From Pseudomonas protegens (GTDB lineage Bacteria; Pseudomonadota; Gammaproteobacteria; Pseudomonadales; Pseudomonadaceae): 64,000 nt of DNA. Shown piece after piece: positions 36,649-44,993 of the stretch (positions are counted from its first letter, which is position 1; every line of letters begins with the position of its first letter). A program made the translations under genes and the position numbers. The DNA lies in the NCBI RefSeq assembly GCF_003732485.1, contig NZ_MOAK01000081.1:360909-424908 (forward strand), read 5' to 3'. Below the pieces are notes generated by a model that saw only the letters and a program-made list of their open reading frames with translations, was not told the DNA's origin and searched no databases.

Positions 36649-37548
36649 TTATCCGATATTCCCTTTCAGGCTGGGGACGGTGCCGCGGGCGATGGCGGCC
36701 AGGGCGAAGGCCACGCCGGCCACCAGGATGATTGCCGCGCCGGAGGGCACCGGCAGGTCGAAGACGATCGGCAGCAGGATGCCGCACAAGGTGCTGACGG
36801 TGGCGATGCTCACCGAGATCCAGAAGAAGCCCTTGAGCGACTGGCTGAGCAAGCGGGCGGCAGCGGCCGGAATCACCAGCAGCGCGCCCACCAGGATGGC
36901 GCCGATGACCTTGACCGCGGCCACGGTGATCAGGGTCACCAGGATCACGAACAGGTAGTCCAGGGTCTTCACGGCGACGCCGCGCACGGCCGCCAGCTGT
37001 GGGTTGAAGCTGGCCAGCATGATGCGGTTGTACAGCGGCAGGCTCAGGCCCAGCACCAGGGCACCGACGATCAAGAGCACCAGCAGGTCGTTGCCGTTGA
37101 CCGTGAGCACCGAGCCGAACAGCACGTTTTCCAGGATGTGCACGTTGATCTTGCCGGCCAGGATCAGCAGCAGGCTGGCGCCCAGGGCCAGGGACACCGA
37201 AAGGAACACGCCGATCAGGGTGTCCGGGGCCAGGCCGGTGCGATTGCGCAGGTAGTTGAGCAGGATGCCGAACAGCAGGCAGTAGCCGAACAGGCTGCCG
37301 TAGGGGCCGGTGTAGGGTTCGCCCAGGAGAATGCCGATGGCCACCCCGGTGAGGGCAGCGTGGCCTACCGCTTCGGAGAAGAAGGCGAAGCGCTTGACCA
37401 CCACCAGCGTGCCCAGGCCGCCGAGCACCGGGCCGATCAGCAGGCCGGCCAGCAATGCATTGACCACGAACCCGTAGGCCAGGGCTTCGGGCAGGTAGCC
37501 GGCCGAAGCCCAGCCCTGGACCATCAGGCGAAAAGCTTCATAGGTCAT
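36649..37548 (-). CDS. fpvE: FpvE, metal ABC transporter permease
   Basis: The 299-residue inner-membrane ABC-3 family permease has about eight hydrophobic segments (VVNALLAGLLIGPVLGGLGTLVV, AALTGVAIGILL, LIGVFLSVSLALGASLLLILAG, LLVLLIVGALVLGLSLPLYN, VILVTLITVAAVKVIGAILVGALLVIPAAAARLL). The conserved cytoplasmic EAVGHAALTG and the terminal GALLVIPAA element are typical of manganese/zinc/iron permeases. Its ATG overlaps the ATPase stop by one base. It should move iron released from pyoverdine into the cytoplasm. Confidence 0.92.
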   Translation of the reverse strand: MTYEAFRLMVQGWASAGYLPEALAYGFVVNALLAGLLIGPVLGGLGTLVVVKRFAFFSEAVGHAALTGVAIGILLGEPYTGPYGSLFGYCLLFGILLNYLRNRTGLAPDTLIGVFLSVSLALGASLLLILAGKINVHILENVLFGSVLTVNGNDLLVLLIVGALVLGLSLPLYNRIMLASFNPQLAAVRGVAVKTLDYLFVILVTLITVAAVKVIGAILVGALLVIPAAAARLLSQSLKGFFWISVSIATVSTLCGILLPIVFDLPVPSGAAIILVAGVAFALAAIARGTVPSLKGNIG

Positions 37549-38291
37549 CAGGCGGCGCTCCCGGCGGTTCGTGGATGGGTGGAGAACAGGCTGAGCAGGC
37601 GCTCCGGGGTCAGGGTCTGCTGCGCCGGGCCGTCGAACAGCACCCGACGGTTGAGGCCGGTGACCCGGTCCGCCAGACGGCCCACCGCTTCCAGGTCGTG
37701 CTCGATCCACAGCAGGGTGATGCCGCTCTGGCGCCAATCGTGGAGCAGGCGTTCGAAGACCTGGATACCGGCTTCGTCCAGGGCCGACATCGGTTCGTCC
37801 AATACCAGCAGTTGCGGGGCCGGGATCAGGCCCTGGGCCAGCAGCACCCGCTGGCGTTCACCGCCGGACAGAGCGCCCATGCGCCGTTTGCGCTTGTCTT
37901 GCATGCCGACCCGTTCCAGGGCCTCGCCTATGGCCTGGGCGTAATGCCGGCTGAGGCCGAGAAAGGCCGGGCGGCGCTGGCACATGGCAGCCATGAAATC
38001 GTCCACGGTCATCGGCAGGCCACGGTCGAACTCCAGGGCCTGGGGCACGTAGCCGATGGTGCCGGGCGCATCCGGCCATTGCAGGCGCAATTGGCCCTGG
38101 TGCGGCATCTGCCCCAGCAGGGTCTTGATCAGCGAACTCTTGCCGCCGCCGTTGGGGCCCACCAGTGCGTGCACGCTGCCGGGCTGGACCTGGAAGGTCA
38201 CGCGGTCGAGGATGGTGGTGCGGCCCAGGGTCAGGCTGACCTGATCGAACTCGATGGCCGGGCCCCGCATCAGGGTCTCGATGGCGGTCAT
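37548..38291 (-). CDS. fpvD: FpvD, ABC transporter ATPase
   Basis: The 247-residue ABC ATPase has Walker A GPNGGGKSS (about residue 43), signature LSGGERQRVLLAQG, Walker B LLVLDEPMSALD and H-loop WIEHD. It powers the FpvE permease. Start and stop overlap the neighbouring genes by 4 and 1 bases, so the four transporter genes are translationally coupled. Confidence 0.93.
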   Translation of the reverse strand: MTAIETLMRGPAIEFDQVSLTLGRTTILDRVTFQVQPGSVHALVGPNGGGKSSLIKTLLGQMPHQGQLRLQWPDAPGTIGYVPQALEFDRGLPMTVDDFMAAMCQRRPAFLGLSRHYAQAIGEALERVGMQDKRKRRMGALSGGERQRVLLAQGLIPAPQLLVLDEPMSALDEAGIQVFERLLHDWRQSGITLLWIEHDLEAVGRLADRVTGLNRRVLFDGPAQQTLTPERLLSLFSTHPRTAGSAA

Positions 38292-39217
38292 GCCCCGGCC
38301 TCCTGGATGGCCCGGACCACGGTGTCGAGGTTGCCCTTCATTTCCTTCTCGTATTTCTCGGCGCTGTAGTCGCCGTAGGAGATATGCGACAGCGGGTAGA
38401 GCTTGACCCCGGATTCACGCTGAATGGTCTCGACGTAGGTGGAGGGGAAGTCCATCTCCGAGAAGATCACCTTGACGTCCAGTTCCCGCAGCTGGTCGAT
38501 GGTTTTTTTCAGCTGACTAGGGCTGGGCTCGATGCCGTGGGCCGGCTCCACCACCGCGGTCACTTGCAGGCCGAACTCGCGCAGCAGGTAGTCATAGGCA
38601 GCGTGCACCGTGGCTACCCGCAGGTCGGCGTTGGGCGCCTGGGTCAGCTTGGCCAGGGCATCGGCGCGCATCTGCCGCAGGCGCTTGCCGTAGGCTCGGG
38701 CGTTCTGGGTGTAGCTCTTGGCGTTGGCCGGGTCCATCTTGCCCAGCTCCCGGGCGATGTTGTTGACCTGGGCGATAGAGGCGCTGATGGACAGGAAGGT
38801 GTGCGGGTTGACCACCTTGCCGGCGCCCCGGGCGGCGACGCCGGTGGCGGCCAGCAGCGGCACGTTTTCGTTGGCTTCGATCACCGGGATGTCCGGGCGC
38901 TCGCTGGCGGCGATCATGCGGTCGGCGAAGTCATCGTGGCCCACGCCGTTGAGCACGATCACATCCAGGCTGCCGATGCGCTTGATGTCCTCGGCCCGGG
39001 GCTCGTAGGCGTGGGGGTTGAAGCCGGCGGGAATCAGCGGCACCACCTCGGCCTTGTCGCCGACGATATTGGCCACGTAGCTGTAGTAGGGGTGCAGGGT
39101 GATACCGATGCGCAGGCGCTTGGCCGGGTCGGCGCTGACCAGGGGGCTGAGCACCAGGGCCAGCAGGCTGACCAGCAGCACCCGCAGGAATGGGCGGCGT
39201 TGCGATGAAATAGGCAT
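38288..39217 (-). CDS. fpvC: FpvC, periplasmic metal-binding protein
   Basis: This 309-residue cluster-A (ZnuA/TroA) binding protein has a signal peptide (VLLVSLLALVLSPLVSA). Metal-ligand positions of the family are present: His in GITLHPYYSYV, His in GFNPHAYEPRAEDI, His in KVVNPHTFLSISASIAQV, and the C-terminal FSEMDFPSTYVETI segment. In P. aeruginosa FpvC (PA2407) binds iron freed from pyoverdine. ATG at 39217 was chosen; TTG two codons upstream is less likely. First of the four transporter genes, 36 bases after fpvK. Confidence 0.92.
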   Translation of the reverse strand: MPISSQRRPFLRVLLVSLLALVLSPLVSADPAKRLRIGITLHPYYSYVANIVGDKAEVVPLIPAGFNPHAYEPRAEDIKRIGSLDVIVLNGVGHDDFADRMIAASERPDIPVIEANENVPLLAATGVAARGAGKVVNPHTFLSISASIAQVNNIARELGKMDPANAKSYTQNARAYGKRLRQMRADALAKLTQAPNADLRVATVHAAYDYLLREFGLQVTAVVEPAHGIEPSPSQLKKTIDQLRELDVKVIFSEMDFPSTYVETIQRESGVKLYPLSHISYGDYSAEKYEKEMKGNLDTVVRAIQEAGA

Positions 39218-39253
39218 GGGCAAGCGTTCTTCTCTCGGATGAATGCAAAAAGA

Positions 39254-39826
39254 TCAATGACGATGCTGGCGAGTCACCCCGGCATCGAATTGCGCGACCA
39301 CCTGTTGCCAACCGGTGGCGGCCAGCGTCGTGTCGCTGAGATCGAAAGGCACGGTGACGGACGGGGCACGATTGAGCCAGATATCCACCTTGGTCTGATC
39401 CTTGGTATCCAGGCGCATCAGAAAGGAACCGGCCACTTGCGGGTTCTGGCTCAGGCCCAGGTAGGCCTGATCCTGCAATTGCCAGGCATGGCCACCACGG
39501 CTCACCGAGCTGGCGTCCTGGGCGAAGGGGGCGAAGCCTTCCTCGGCCAGTTGCGCCGGGCTCGGCAGCGTCTGGCTTTCGGCCTGCAGCAGGTGGATTT
39601 CATCGAGGGTCACCCGCAGGTCGGCGTAGATGCCTTGTTCGCCGGCACTCAGGTCGCGGCGGGCGTCGAGCTGGTGGCTGGCGACGCTGGCGGTTTCGAC
39701 TTTTTCGCCGCGCCACAGCACCACAGTGGCGGCCACACTCAGAATCAGCGCGCACAACAACAGTACATAGAGGGTTTCGTGGCCGGCGCCGGCGGGGCGC
39801 ACGACCTGGGTGGTGGCAGGAGTCAT
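39254..39826 (-). CDS. fpvK: FpvK, membrane protein of the ferripyoverdine reduction module
   Basis: The 190-residue protein has one N-terminal membrane helix (ETLYVLLLCALILSVAATVVLW) and a periplasmic domain with predicted helices and no Cys. It matches PA2406 (FpvK) by place: fourth in fpvGHJK, ahead of fpvCDEF. FpvJ and FpvK modulate the inner-membrane reductase FpvG in P. aeruginosa. ATG overlaps the fpvJ stop by 4 bases. Recognised mainly by operon position. Confidence 0.85.
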   Translation of the reverse strand: MTPATTQVVRPAGAGHETLYVLLLCALILSVAATVVLWRGEKVETASVASHQLDARRDLSAGEQGIYADLRVTLDEIHLLQAESQTLPSPAQLAEEGFAPFAQDASSVSRGGHAWQLQDQAYLGLSQNPQVAGSFLMRLDTKDQTKVDIWLNRAPSVTVPFDLSDTTLAATGWQQVVAQFDAGVTRQHRH

Positions 39827-40164
39827 GGGGCCTCGATATCCGCTTGGTCGATCTCGACCACGTGGCCGGGGCCCGCATCGAAGAGCACGTAGAACTCGCT
39901 GGAGGGCTTCTTGAAGGTCAGGGTCGAATCGGCCCCCAGCTTGCCCGGCACCAGGATGGTTTCGTCGTAGCCGATCACGTCCAGGGTCACCCCCGGAGCG
40001 CCGCTGCCATCGGAAAAACCACCGGTGCAGCGAATCTGGTCGGCGTCGATGGCCTTGCATTCGCACATCGGGTTGTGGGCCAGGGCGCTGTGGCTGAAGG
40101 CGCCGCCCAGCAGCAACAGGGCAACGGCGCCGAGGCGCCGGGTGGATACTGCGCGAATCATCAT
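39823..40164 (-). CDS. fpvJ: FpvJ, small periplasmic protein
   Basis: The 113-residue secreted protein has signal peptide LGAVALLLLGGAFSHSALA and a mature part HNPMCECKAIDADQIRCTGG, with three Cys and a beta-rich body that ends in a strand-like FYVLFDAGPGHVVEI. It matches PA2405 (FpvJ). The cluster of His/Met/Cys at the mature N-terminus could bind metal. Overlaps with fpvH and fpvK are 4 bases each. Confidence 0.85.
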   Translation of the reverse strand: MMIRAVSTRRLGAVALLLLGGAFSHSALAHNPMCECKAIDADQIRCTGGFSDGSGAPGVTLDVIGYDETILVPGKLGADSTLTFKKPSSEFYVLFDAGPGHVVEIDQADIEAP

Positions 40165-40700
40165 TTGCCTCCTTGTTTTTCGAGCCAGGCCACGGTGGCG
40201 GGCGAAGCCTGACTCAGGGGAATGGATGCCTGGTGCATGCTGCCGTCCCAGCCTTCCATGGTGATCCACAGCTCAGCGTCGACTTTGGTCTTTTCCGGGA
40301 CGGGCAGGCTGGCCCCCATGCGATACGGGCTGCCGAAGAAGATCACCCCGGCGGCCCGCAGGCTGCGGGGTTTGCCGATGCGCAGGTAGGTGGCCTTGAC
40401 CGGTTCGATGCAGGCCTGGCACAGGGCGGCGTTGAAGCTTTTCACGTAACCGGCGGGGCCATCGCTGCGCGGCGCTTCGTTGCGCATCTCGGCCAGGCGC
40501 AGGCTCCAGGGGCCGACCTGGATTTCACCGATCTCCCGTTCACCCAGGCCGCTTTCACCCCGAAACAATGCGACGTCGGCGAAGTACTTGGGCATGAAGC
40601 CCAGGGGAATCAGCAACAGCAGGATGTTCAGGTGAAAGCGCCATTTGTGCCAAAGCCGGCTCAGGTTCGAAGGCGCGGTGGCGGTGCTGGTCTGGCTCAC
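40161..40700 (-). CDS. fpvH: FpvH, periplasmic/inner-membrane protein of iron release
   Basis: The 179-residue protein starts at GTG 40700, overlapping fpvG by 4 bases. One N-terminal membrane helix (FHLNILLLLIPLGFMPKYFADV) anchors a periplasmic domain with two Cys in ALCQACIEPVKATYLR. It matches PA2404 (FpvH), needed with FpvG for efficient release of iron from ferripyoverdine. No known enzymatic motif. Confidence 0.88.
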   Translation of the reverse strand: MSQTSTATAPSNLSRLWHKWRFHLNILLLLIPLGFMPKYFADVALFRGESGLGEREIGEIQVGPWSLRLAEMRNEAPRSDGPAGYVKSFNAALCQACIEPVKATYLRIGKPRSLRAAGVIFFGSPYRMGASLPVPEKTKVDAELWITMEGWDGSMHQASIPLSQASPATVAWLEKQGGK

Positions 40701-41920
40701 AGGGTGCTCTCCGAGGTTTTGGCGCTCATGGCCGGGGCGGGTGCCTGGGCGGGTTTGCTGGCGGGGCGCGCACGGGCGGCCTTTTCTTCGCGCTTGAGGG
40801 CGTTGGCGGTGGCCAGGGCGGTGCGTTTGGTCCAGATCAACAGGCCGCTGAGGACCATCATGCTCAGCACCAGGCCGAAGAAGAACCAGATCAGCTTGAT
40901 CCAGAGGCCGCCGAAGTCGCCGGTGTGCAGCGGGCGCATGGACTCGGTGACGAACTCCAGGGTGTTGCGGTCGCTCAGCAGGTGCGAGGTGTCCAGGGAG
41001 CCGGTGTAGGGGTTGATGTTGGCGGTCTGGTACATCAGCGGGTACCAGCCACGACCGCCCACGTACAGGTGGCTGTAGGCATTGCTTGGCAGGCTGACGA
41101 AGCTGATGTCGAAACCGGGGATCTTCTGGGTGGCGATGCCGATGGCCTGGTCCAGGCCGATCATCGGTGCCGGGCTGCCGTCAGTGGTGGTCGGCACCTG
41201 CTCCCGGGCAATGACCGGGACAATGGGTTGGCTGGAAATGCTGACGTGGTTGTCGGCGAGGACCGCCTCGATCAGGAACCAGGTGCCGGTGATCGAAATC
41301 ACCGTGATAAACCAGATGGACCAGATGCCGCTCAGGCGGTGGAAGTCGCCCCAGAAGATCCGTGCCCCATGGCGCAGGCGCAGGGTCGGCTTGAGAAAGC
41401 CCTTCCAGAATTTCTTGTAGACCACCAGTCCGGTGATCAACGAAATCAGCATCGGCAGGCCCAGGAACGACACCAGGTACCAGCCCCAGCTATAGCCGTT
41501 GGTGAAGGGCACCAGCCACCAGCCATGCAGAGCCCGGGTGAAACCCTGGAAATCGAACTCTGGGCTGGTGCCCTGGATTGCCCCGGTGTAGGGGTTGACG
41601 TACAGCGTCGGGGAACGGCCGTCCGGGTAGCTGACGCTGACACTCAGGGCGAAATGGCTTTCGTCCGGGGTCACGATGGTATCGATGCGGGTGCTGGGTT
41701 CGGCCTGCTTGATGGCCGCCACGATCTGGTCGTAATTGAGCGGCTGCGCATCATCGCTGGGTTTGCTGGCACGGATATCCGGATTGGCCAGCCACACGAT
41801 CTCCTGGCTGACCACCGCCAGGGTGCCGGTAACGCAGACGATCAGCACAAAGAACCAGATGGGCAGGGCCAGCCAGCTGTGCACCAGAAACCAGATTTTT
41901 GAACGGGACTTCTTCGACAT
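40697..41920 (-). CDS. fpvG: FpvG, PepSY-type inner-membrane reductase
   Basis: The 407-residue PepSY-TM protein has four strong membrane segments (LALPIWFFVLIVCVTGTLAVVS, GWYLVSFLGLPMLISLITGLVVY, IWSIWFITVISITGTWFLIEA, LIWFFFGLVLSMMVLSGLLIW) with paired His (HSWLALPIW, HGWWLVPF, FHRLSGIWS, PLHTGDFGG) suitable for haem. FpvG reduces Fe(III)-pyoverdine in the periplasm so that iron is released and pyoverdine recycled. ATG 41920 (MSKKSRSKIW) chosen over an upstream in-frame extension. First gene of the eight-gene fpv operon. Confidence 0.92.
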   Translation of the reverse strand: MSKKSRSKIWFLVHSWLALPIWFFVLIVCVTGTLAVVSQEIVWLANPDIRASKPSDDAQPLNYDQIVAAIKQAEPSTRIDTIVTPDESHFALSVSVSYPDGRSPTLYVNPYTGAIQGTSPEFDFQGFTRALHGWWLVPFTNGYSWGWYLVSFLGLPMLISLITGLVVYKKFWKGFLKPTLRLRHGARIFWGDFHRLSGIWSIWFITVISITGTWFLIEAVLADNHVSISSQPIVPVIAREQVPTTTDGSPAPMIGLDQAIGIATQKIPGFDISFVSLPSNAYSHLYVGGRGWYPLMYQTANINPYTGSLDTSHLLSDRNTLEFVTESMRPLHTGDFGGLWIKLIWFFFGLVLSMMVLSGLLIWTKRTALATANALKREEKAARARPASKPAQAPAPAMSAKTSESTL

Positions 41921-42007
41921 GGAGTGGGCGTCTTGATTCGAGGAATGGAGCGGCACTGGAACCCTGGGCCGGGCCTGGCGCAAAAGTACCGGGCATAGCC
42001 TTGGCCA

Positions 42008-42051
42008 ACGCGGCCTGCTGCATCTAATTAAGACGAATGAGAATCGTAAAT
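42008..42051 (-). promoter_or_regulatory. Candidate Fur/PvdS control region of fpvG
   Basis: The sequence ACGAATGAGAATCGTAAAT (plus strand, 42033-42051) agrees with the Fur consensus at 11 of 19 positions. On the minus strand, TAATT (42030-42026) and CGT (42010-42008) are 15 bases apart, one short of the PvdS box seen before pvdL. Either could give iron control to the fpv operon, 90-130 bases upstream of fpvG. Both matches are imperfect. Confidence 0.4.
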
Positions 42052-42082
42052 CCCGAAAGGCGATATGAAAGTAAATGTTACG

Positions 42083-42124
42083 AAGCCAAGGAAGCCCCGT
42101 AAAAATGGGGTTTTTCCTAGGCTT
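42083..42124. terminator. Long imperfect hairpin with T-run
   Basis: AAGCC...AGGAA...CCCC pairs with GGGG...TTTCCT...GGCTT around an AT-rich loop, and GGGG is followed by TTTTT on the plus strand. Transcripts of the minus-strand VOC gene would also cross it. With the BIME at 42155-42220 it makes up most of the 347-base gap between fpvG and the VOC gene. Confidence 0.5.
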
Positions 42125-42154
42125 GCGGTTTGTGCATCAGGGGCGGCTGACCGG

Positions 42155-42220
42155 TGTAGGAGCTGGCTTGCCAGCGAAGGGGACCGTGAGATCGCCTTCG
42201 CCGGCAAGCCGGCTCCTACA
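42155..42220. repeat. REP/BIME pair
   Basis: GTAGGAGCTGGCTTGCCAGC facing GCCGGCAAGCCGGCTCCTAC, with inner text CGTGAGATCGCC as in the copies at 45.8 and 56.3 kb. Confidence 0.88.
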
Positions 42221-42267
42221 AGAGGAGGGCCGTGAGAGGGGCTTCGCCGGCTGGGCGTCAGGGCGGG

Positions 42268-42735
42268 TCAGTGGGGCTGTTGCTGGAACATTTCCTGCGC
42301 GCGGCGGCTGATTTCCTCGGGACTCAAGTCTTCCTTGCGGCTGGCCAGAAACCAGACATGTCCGAAAGGGTCTCGCAGGCTGGCACTGCGATCGCCATAG
42401 AACTGGTCCTTGAGCGCCGACACTTCGGTGCCGCCGGCGGCCAATGCCCGGGCGAAGCTGCTATCGACATCCTCGACATACAGATGCAGCCCAACCGAGG
42501 TCTTGTGGGTGTCCGGGCTGTCCATCGGGGTTTCTTCGCAGGGGCTGCCGAGCATGATGGCCGAGCCGCCGATGCGCAGTTCGGCATGGCCGACGCTGCC
42601 GTCGGGCATGTCCAGACGCATGGTTTCCACCGCGCCGAAGGCCTGTTTGTAGAACTCGATGGCCTCGGCGGCGCGCTTGATGCCCAGGTACGGAGTGACG
42701 CCGCTGAAGCCTTCGGGAATGGGTTTGACGCTCAT
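42268..42735 (-). CDS. VOC-superfamily (PhnB/glyoxalase-like) protein
   Basis: The 155-residue vicinal-oxygen-chelate protein starts MSVKPIPEGFSGVTPYLGIK, with the paired beta-alpha-beta modules of the fold: AAEAIEFYKQAFGAVE..., GHAELRIGGSAIMLG and VGLHLYVEDVDSSFARALAAGG, DPFGHVWFLASR. Family members include glyoxalases, fosfomycin-resistance proteins and many uncharacterised PhnB-like proteins; substrate cannot be chosen. A stand-alone gene, divergent from sfnB. Confidence 0.85.
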   Translation of the reverse strand: MSVKPIPEGFSGVTPYLGIKRAAEAIEFYKQAFGAVETMRLDMPDGSVGHAELRIGGSAIMLGSPCEETPMDSPDTHKTSVGLHLYVEDVDSSFARALAAGGTEVSALKDQFYGDRSASLRDPFGHVWFLASRKEDLSPEEISRRAQEMFQQQPH

Positions 42736-42850
42736 CTGGGTTTCTCCTTGATGTTGTTTTTGGAAACGGGTCCGTCGCCGGATCGAGCCGCTTTCACTCT
42801 ATACCCGGGAACCTTCGGTACCGGTGTGGGCCGACGAGGTGTCGTCCAGG

Positions 42851-42881
42851 CAACAGCAAGGCACTGTTGGTCCAGCAACAG
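42851..42881 (+). promoter_or_regulatory. Candidate SfnR enhancer repeats upstream of sfnB
   Basis: CAACAG (42851), CTGTTG (42864) and CAACAG (42876) form alternating inverted repeats 84-114 bases upstream of the -24 element. The same hexamers stand at the same distance before msuE (61761-61793). Confidence 0.6.
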
Positions 42882-42963
42882 CCATCCAGCAATTTGTCCG
42901 GCGGCCTGCTGGGCAAACGTCAGCGATGACCTGTAAGCCCTTGAACTCAAAGGCCAGATCTTT

Positions 42964-42979
42964 CGGCACAGAAGCTGCA
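42964..42979 (+). promoter_or_regulatory. Sigma-54 promoter of sfnB
   Basis: CGGCAC-AGAAG-CTGC has GG (42965-42966) and GC (42977-42978) with the required spacing of the TGGCAC-N5-TTGC consensus. It lies 39 bases before the sfnB ATG. Confidence 0.75.
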
Positions 42980-43017
42980 GTGACGGGGTAGAACCTTCAT
43001 TCGCCCGAGAGCGCTGT

Positions 43018-44241
43018 ATGTCTTCATTGCCTGAATCTGCCTTTTATCCCCTGCATACCCCGGCCGCCCATGTGATCGGTGATGGCGCCGAAGCGTTGAT
43101 CGTGGCCCGGCGCGTGGCTGCCGTCCTGCTGGAGCAGGATGCCGAGCGCGACCGCACTCGTGAGGTGCCGTCGCAGGTGGTCGACCTCTATTCCAACAGT
43201 GGCCTGTGGGGCATCAGCGTGCCCCGGGAATATGGCGGTGCCCAGGTGTCCTACGCGGTGCTGGCCGAGGTGATCGCCATCATTTCCGCCGCCGATCCGT
43301 CCCTGGGGCAGATCCCGCAGAATCACTACTGCCTGCTGGAAGACATCCGCCTGCAAGGCACCCCGGAGCAGCAGGCGCATTTTTTTGCCCTGGCCCTGCA
43401 AGGCCACCGTTTTGCCAATGCGCTGTCGGAAACCGGCGGCAAGAACGTTCAGGACATTCAGGCCAGCATCCGTCGCTCAGGTGATGGTTATGTGATCAAC
43501 GGCCGCAAGGGTTACTGCACCGGTTCGCTGTATGCCCACTGGCTGGCGGTGCTGGCTCTGGACGAGCAGGGCCGCGGGCAACTGGCCTTTGTGCCCCGGG
43601 GCAGCGAGGGACTGGTAGTGATCGATGACTGGGACAGCATCGGCCAGCGCACCACGTCCAGCGGCACGGTGCTGGCGCAAAACCTGCTGGTGCCGGCCTT
43701 CAACCTGTTCCCCACCTATCGTTCCTATGAAAGCCCGACCCTGGCCGGGCCCTTCGCCCAGCTGACCACGGCGGCCATCGACGCCGGCATCGCCCGGGCG
43801 GCGCTACGGGACACCATCGCCTTTGTTCGTCAGCACGCCCGGCCGTGGATCGACGCCGGGGTGGAAAAGGCCAGTGAAGATCCACTGACCATCATCCAGG
43901 TGGGGGCCCTGGAGATCCGCCTGGAGGCCGCCGAAGCCCTGTTGGAACGGGCCGGCCTGGCCCTGGACGCGGCGCGTCCGGCACCCGATGAAGACAGTGT
44001 CGCCCTGGCTTCCCTGGCGGTGGCCAAGGCCAAGGTGCTGACCACCGAGATCGCCATCGAGGCCAGCAACAAGCTGTTCGAGTTGGGCGGCACCCGCTCG
44101 ACCCTCAAGCGCCACAACTTTGACCGCCACTGGCGCAATGCCCGGGTGCACACCCTGCACGACCCGGTGCGCTGGAAGTACCACGTGGTGGGCAACTGGC
44201 TGCTCAACGACATCAAGCCACCGCGCCACGACTGGTCCTGA
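43018..44241 (+). CDS. sfnB: SfnB, acyl-CoA-dehydrogenase-fold sulfur acquisition oxidoreductase
   Basis: This 407-residue flavoprotein of the acyl-CoA dehydrogenase fold belongs to the SfnB/DszC group, which use reduced flavin in organosulfur metabolism rather than dehydrogenate acyl-CoA. Seen: N-terminal helical domain (DLYSNSGLWGISVPREYGGAQVSYAVLAEVIA), middle beta domain (ALSETGGKNVQDIQ, GYVINGRKGYCTGSLYAHW), C-terminal helical bundle ending LFELGGTRSTLKRHNFDRHWRNARVHTLHDPVRWKYHVVG. P. putida SfnB is induced under sulfate starvation with dimethylsulfone. It is followed 4 bases later by metI, and its sigma-54 promoter fits SfnR control. Confidence 0.88.
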   Translation: MSSLPESAFYPLHTPAAHVIGDGAEALIVARRVAAVLLEQDAERDRTREVPSQVVDLYSNSGLWGISVPREYGGAQVSYAVLAEVIAIISAADPSLGQIPQNHYCLLEDIRLQGTPEQQAHFFALALQGHRFANALSETGGKNVQDIQASIRRSGDGYVINGRKGYCTGSLYAHWLAVLALDEQGRGQLAFVPRGSEGLVVIDDWDSIGQRTTSSGTVLAQNLLVPAFNLFPTYRSYESPTLAGPFAQLTTAAIDAGIARAALRDTIAFVRQHARPWIDAGVEKASEDPLTIIQVGALEIRLEAAEALLERAGLALDAARPAPDEDSVALASLAVAKAKVLTTEIAIEASNKLFELGGTRSTLKRHNFDRHWRNARVHTLHDPVRWKYHVVGNWLLNDIKPPRHDWS

Positions 44242-44245
44242 CGCC

Positions 44246-44911
44246 ATGGCCGAGTGGTTCAAGAACATTTATTGGGCCGATATCGCCCAGGCCTGTCTCG
44301 ACACCCTGAGCATGCTCGGTGCGGCCCTGGGCTTTACCGTGCTATTGGGGCTGCCGCTGGGGGTGCTGTTGTTTCTCACCGGCAAGCGCCAGTTGCATGA
44401 AGCCCAGGGCATCTATCGAGTGCTGTCGGTGCTGGTCAACGTGCTGCGTTCGTTGCCCTTCATCATCCTGCTGATCGTGCTGATTCCCCTGACCACGCTG
44501 CTGGTGGGCACCTCCCTCGGGGTGCCGGGCACCATCCCGCCGCTGGTGGTGGGCTGTACGCCGTTCTTTGCCCGGCTGGTGGAAACCGCCCTGAGGGAGG
44601 TGGACCGTGGAGTGGTGGAGGCGACCCAGGCCATGGGCGGCAGCACCTGGCAGATCATCCGCCACACGTTGTTGCCCGAAGCCCGAGGCGGCCTGCTGGC
44701 AGCGGTAACGGTGACCGCCATCGTCCTGGTGGACTACACCGCCATGGCCGGGGTGATCGGCGGTGGCGGGCTGGGGGACCTGGCGATTCGCTACGGCTAC
44801 CAGCGTTTCCAGACCGACGTGATGCTGGTTACCGTGGTCCTGTTGCTGGTGCTGGTGCAGGCCCTGCAGATGACCGGCGATCGCCTGGTGGCGCGCTACA
44901 GCCGACGTTGA
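44246..44911 (+). CDS. MetI-type methionine/sulfur-compound ABC permease
   Basis: The 221-residue MetI-family permease has five membrane helices (MLGAALGFTVLLGLPLGVLLFLT, VLRSLPFIILLIVLIPLTTLLVG, LLAAVTVTAIVLVDYTAMAGVIGGGG, VMLVTVVLLLVLVQALQ) and the ABC-binding EAA loop (VETALREVDRGVVEATQAMGGSTWQIIRHTLLPEA). ATG 44246 is 4 bases after the sfnB stop. Usually the order is metN-metI-metQ; here the ATPase gene is missing, so another locus must supply it. Probably imports methionine or a related organosulfur compound. Confidence 0.9.
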   Translation: MAEWFKNIYWADIAQACLDTLSMLGAALGFTVLLGLPLGVLLFLTGKRQLHEAQGIYRVLSVLVNVLRSLPFIILLIVLIPLTTLLVGTSLGVPGTIPPLVVGCTPFFARLVETALREVDRGVVEATQAMGGSTWQIIRHTLLPEARGGLLAAVTVTAIVLVDYTAMAGVIGGGGLGDLAIRYGYQRFQTDVMLVTVVLLLVLVQALQMTGDRLVARYSRR

Positions 44912-44993
44912 AGCGATTTCTTTGAACCCAACCCGAAACACGGCCCCACGTGCGCCCCACGACGGCTGCCTGCCTCTTCCTTAGGAGCAACCC

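Noticed and set aside
42041-42070. TAAAT at 42048 as a plus-strand PvdS box
   Set aside because: No CGT lies 16-17 bases further on, and there is no plus-strand gene for it to serve.
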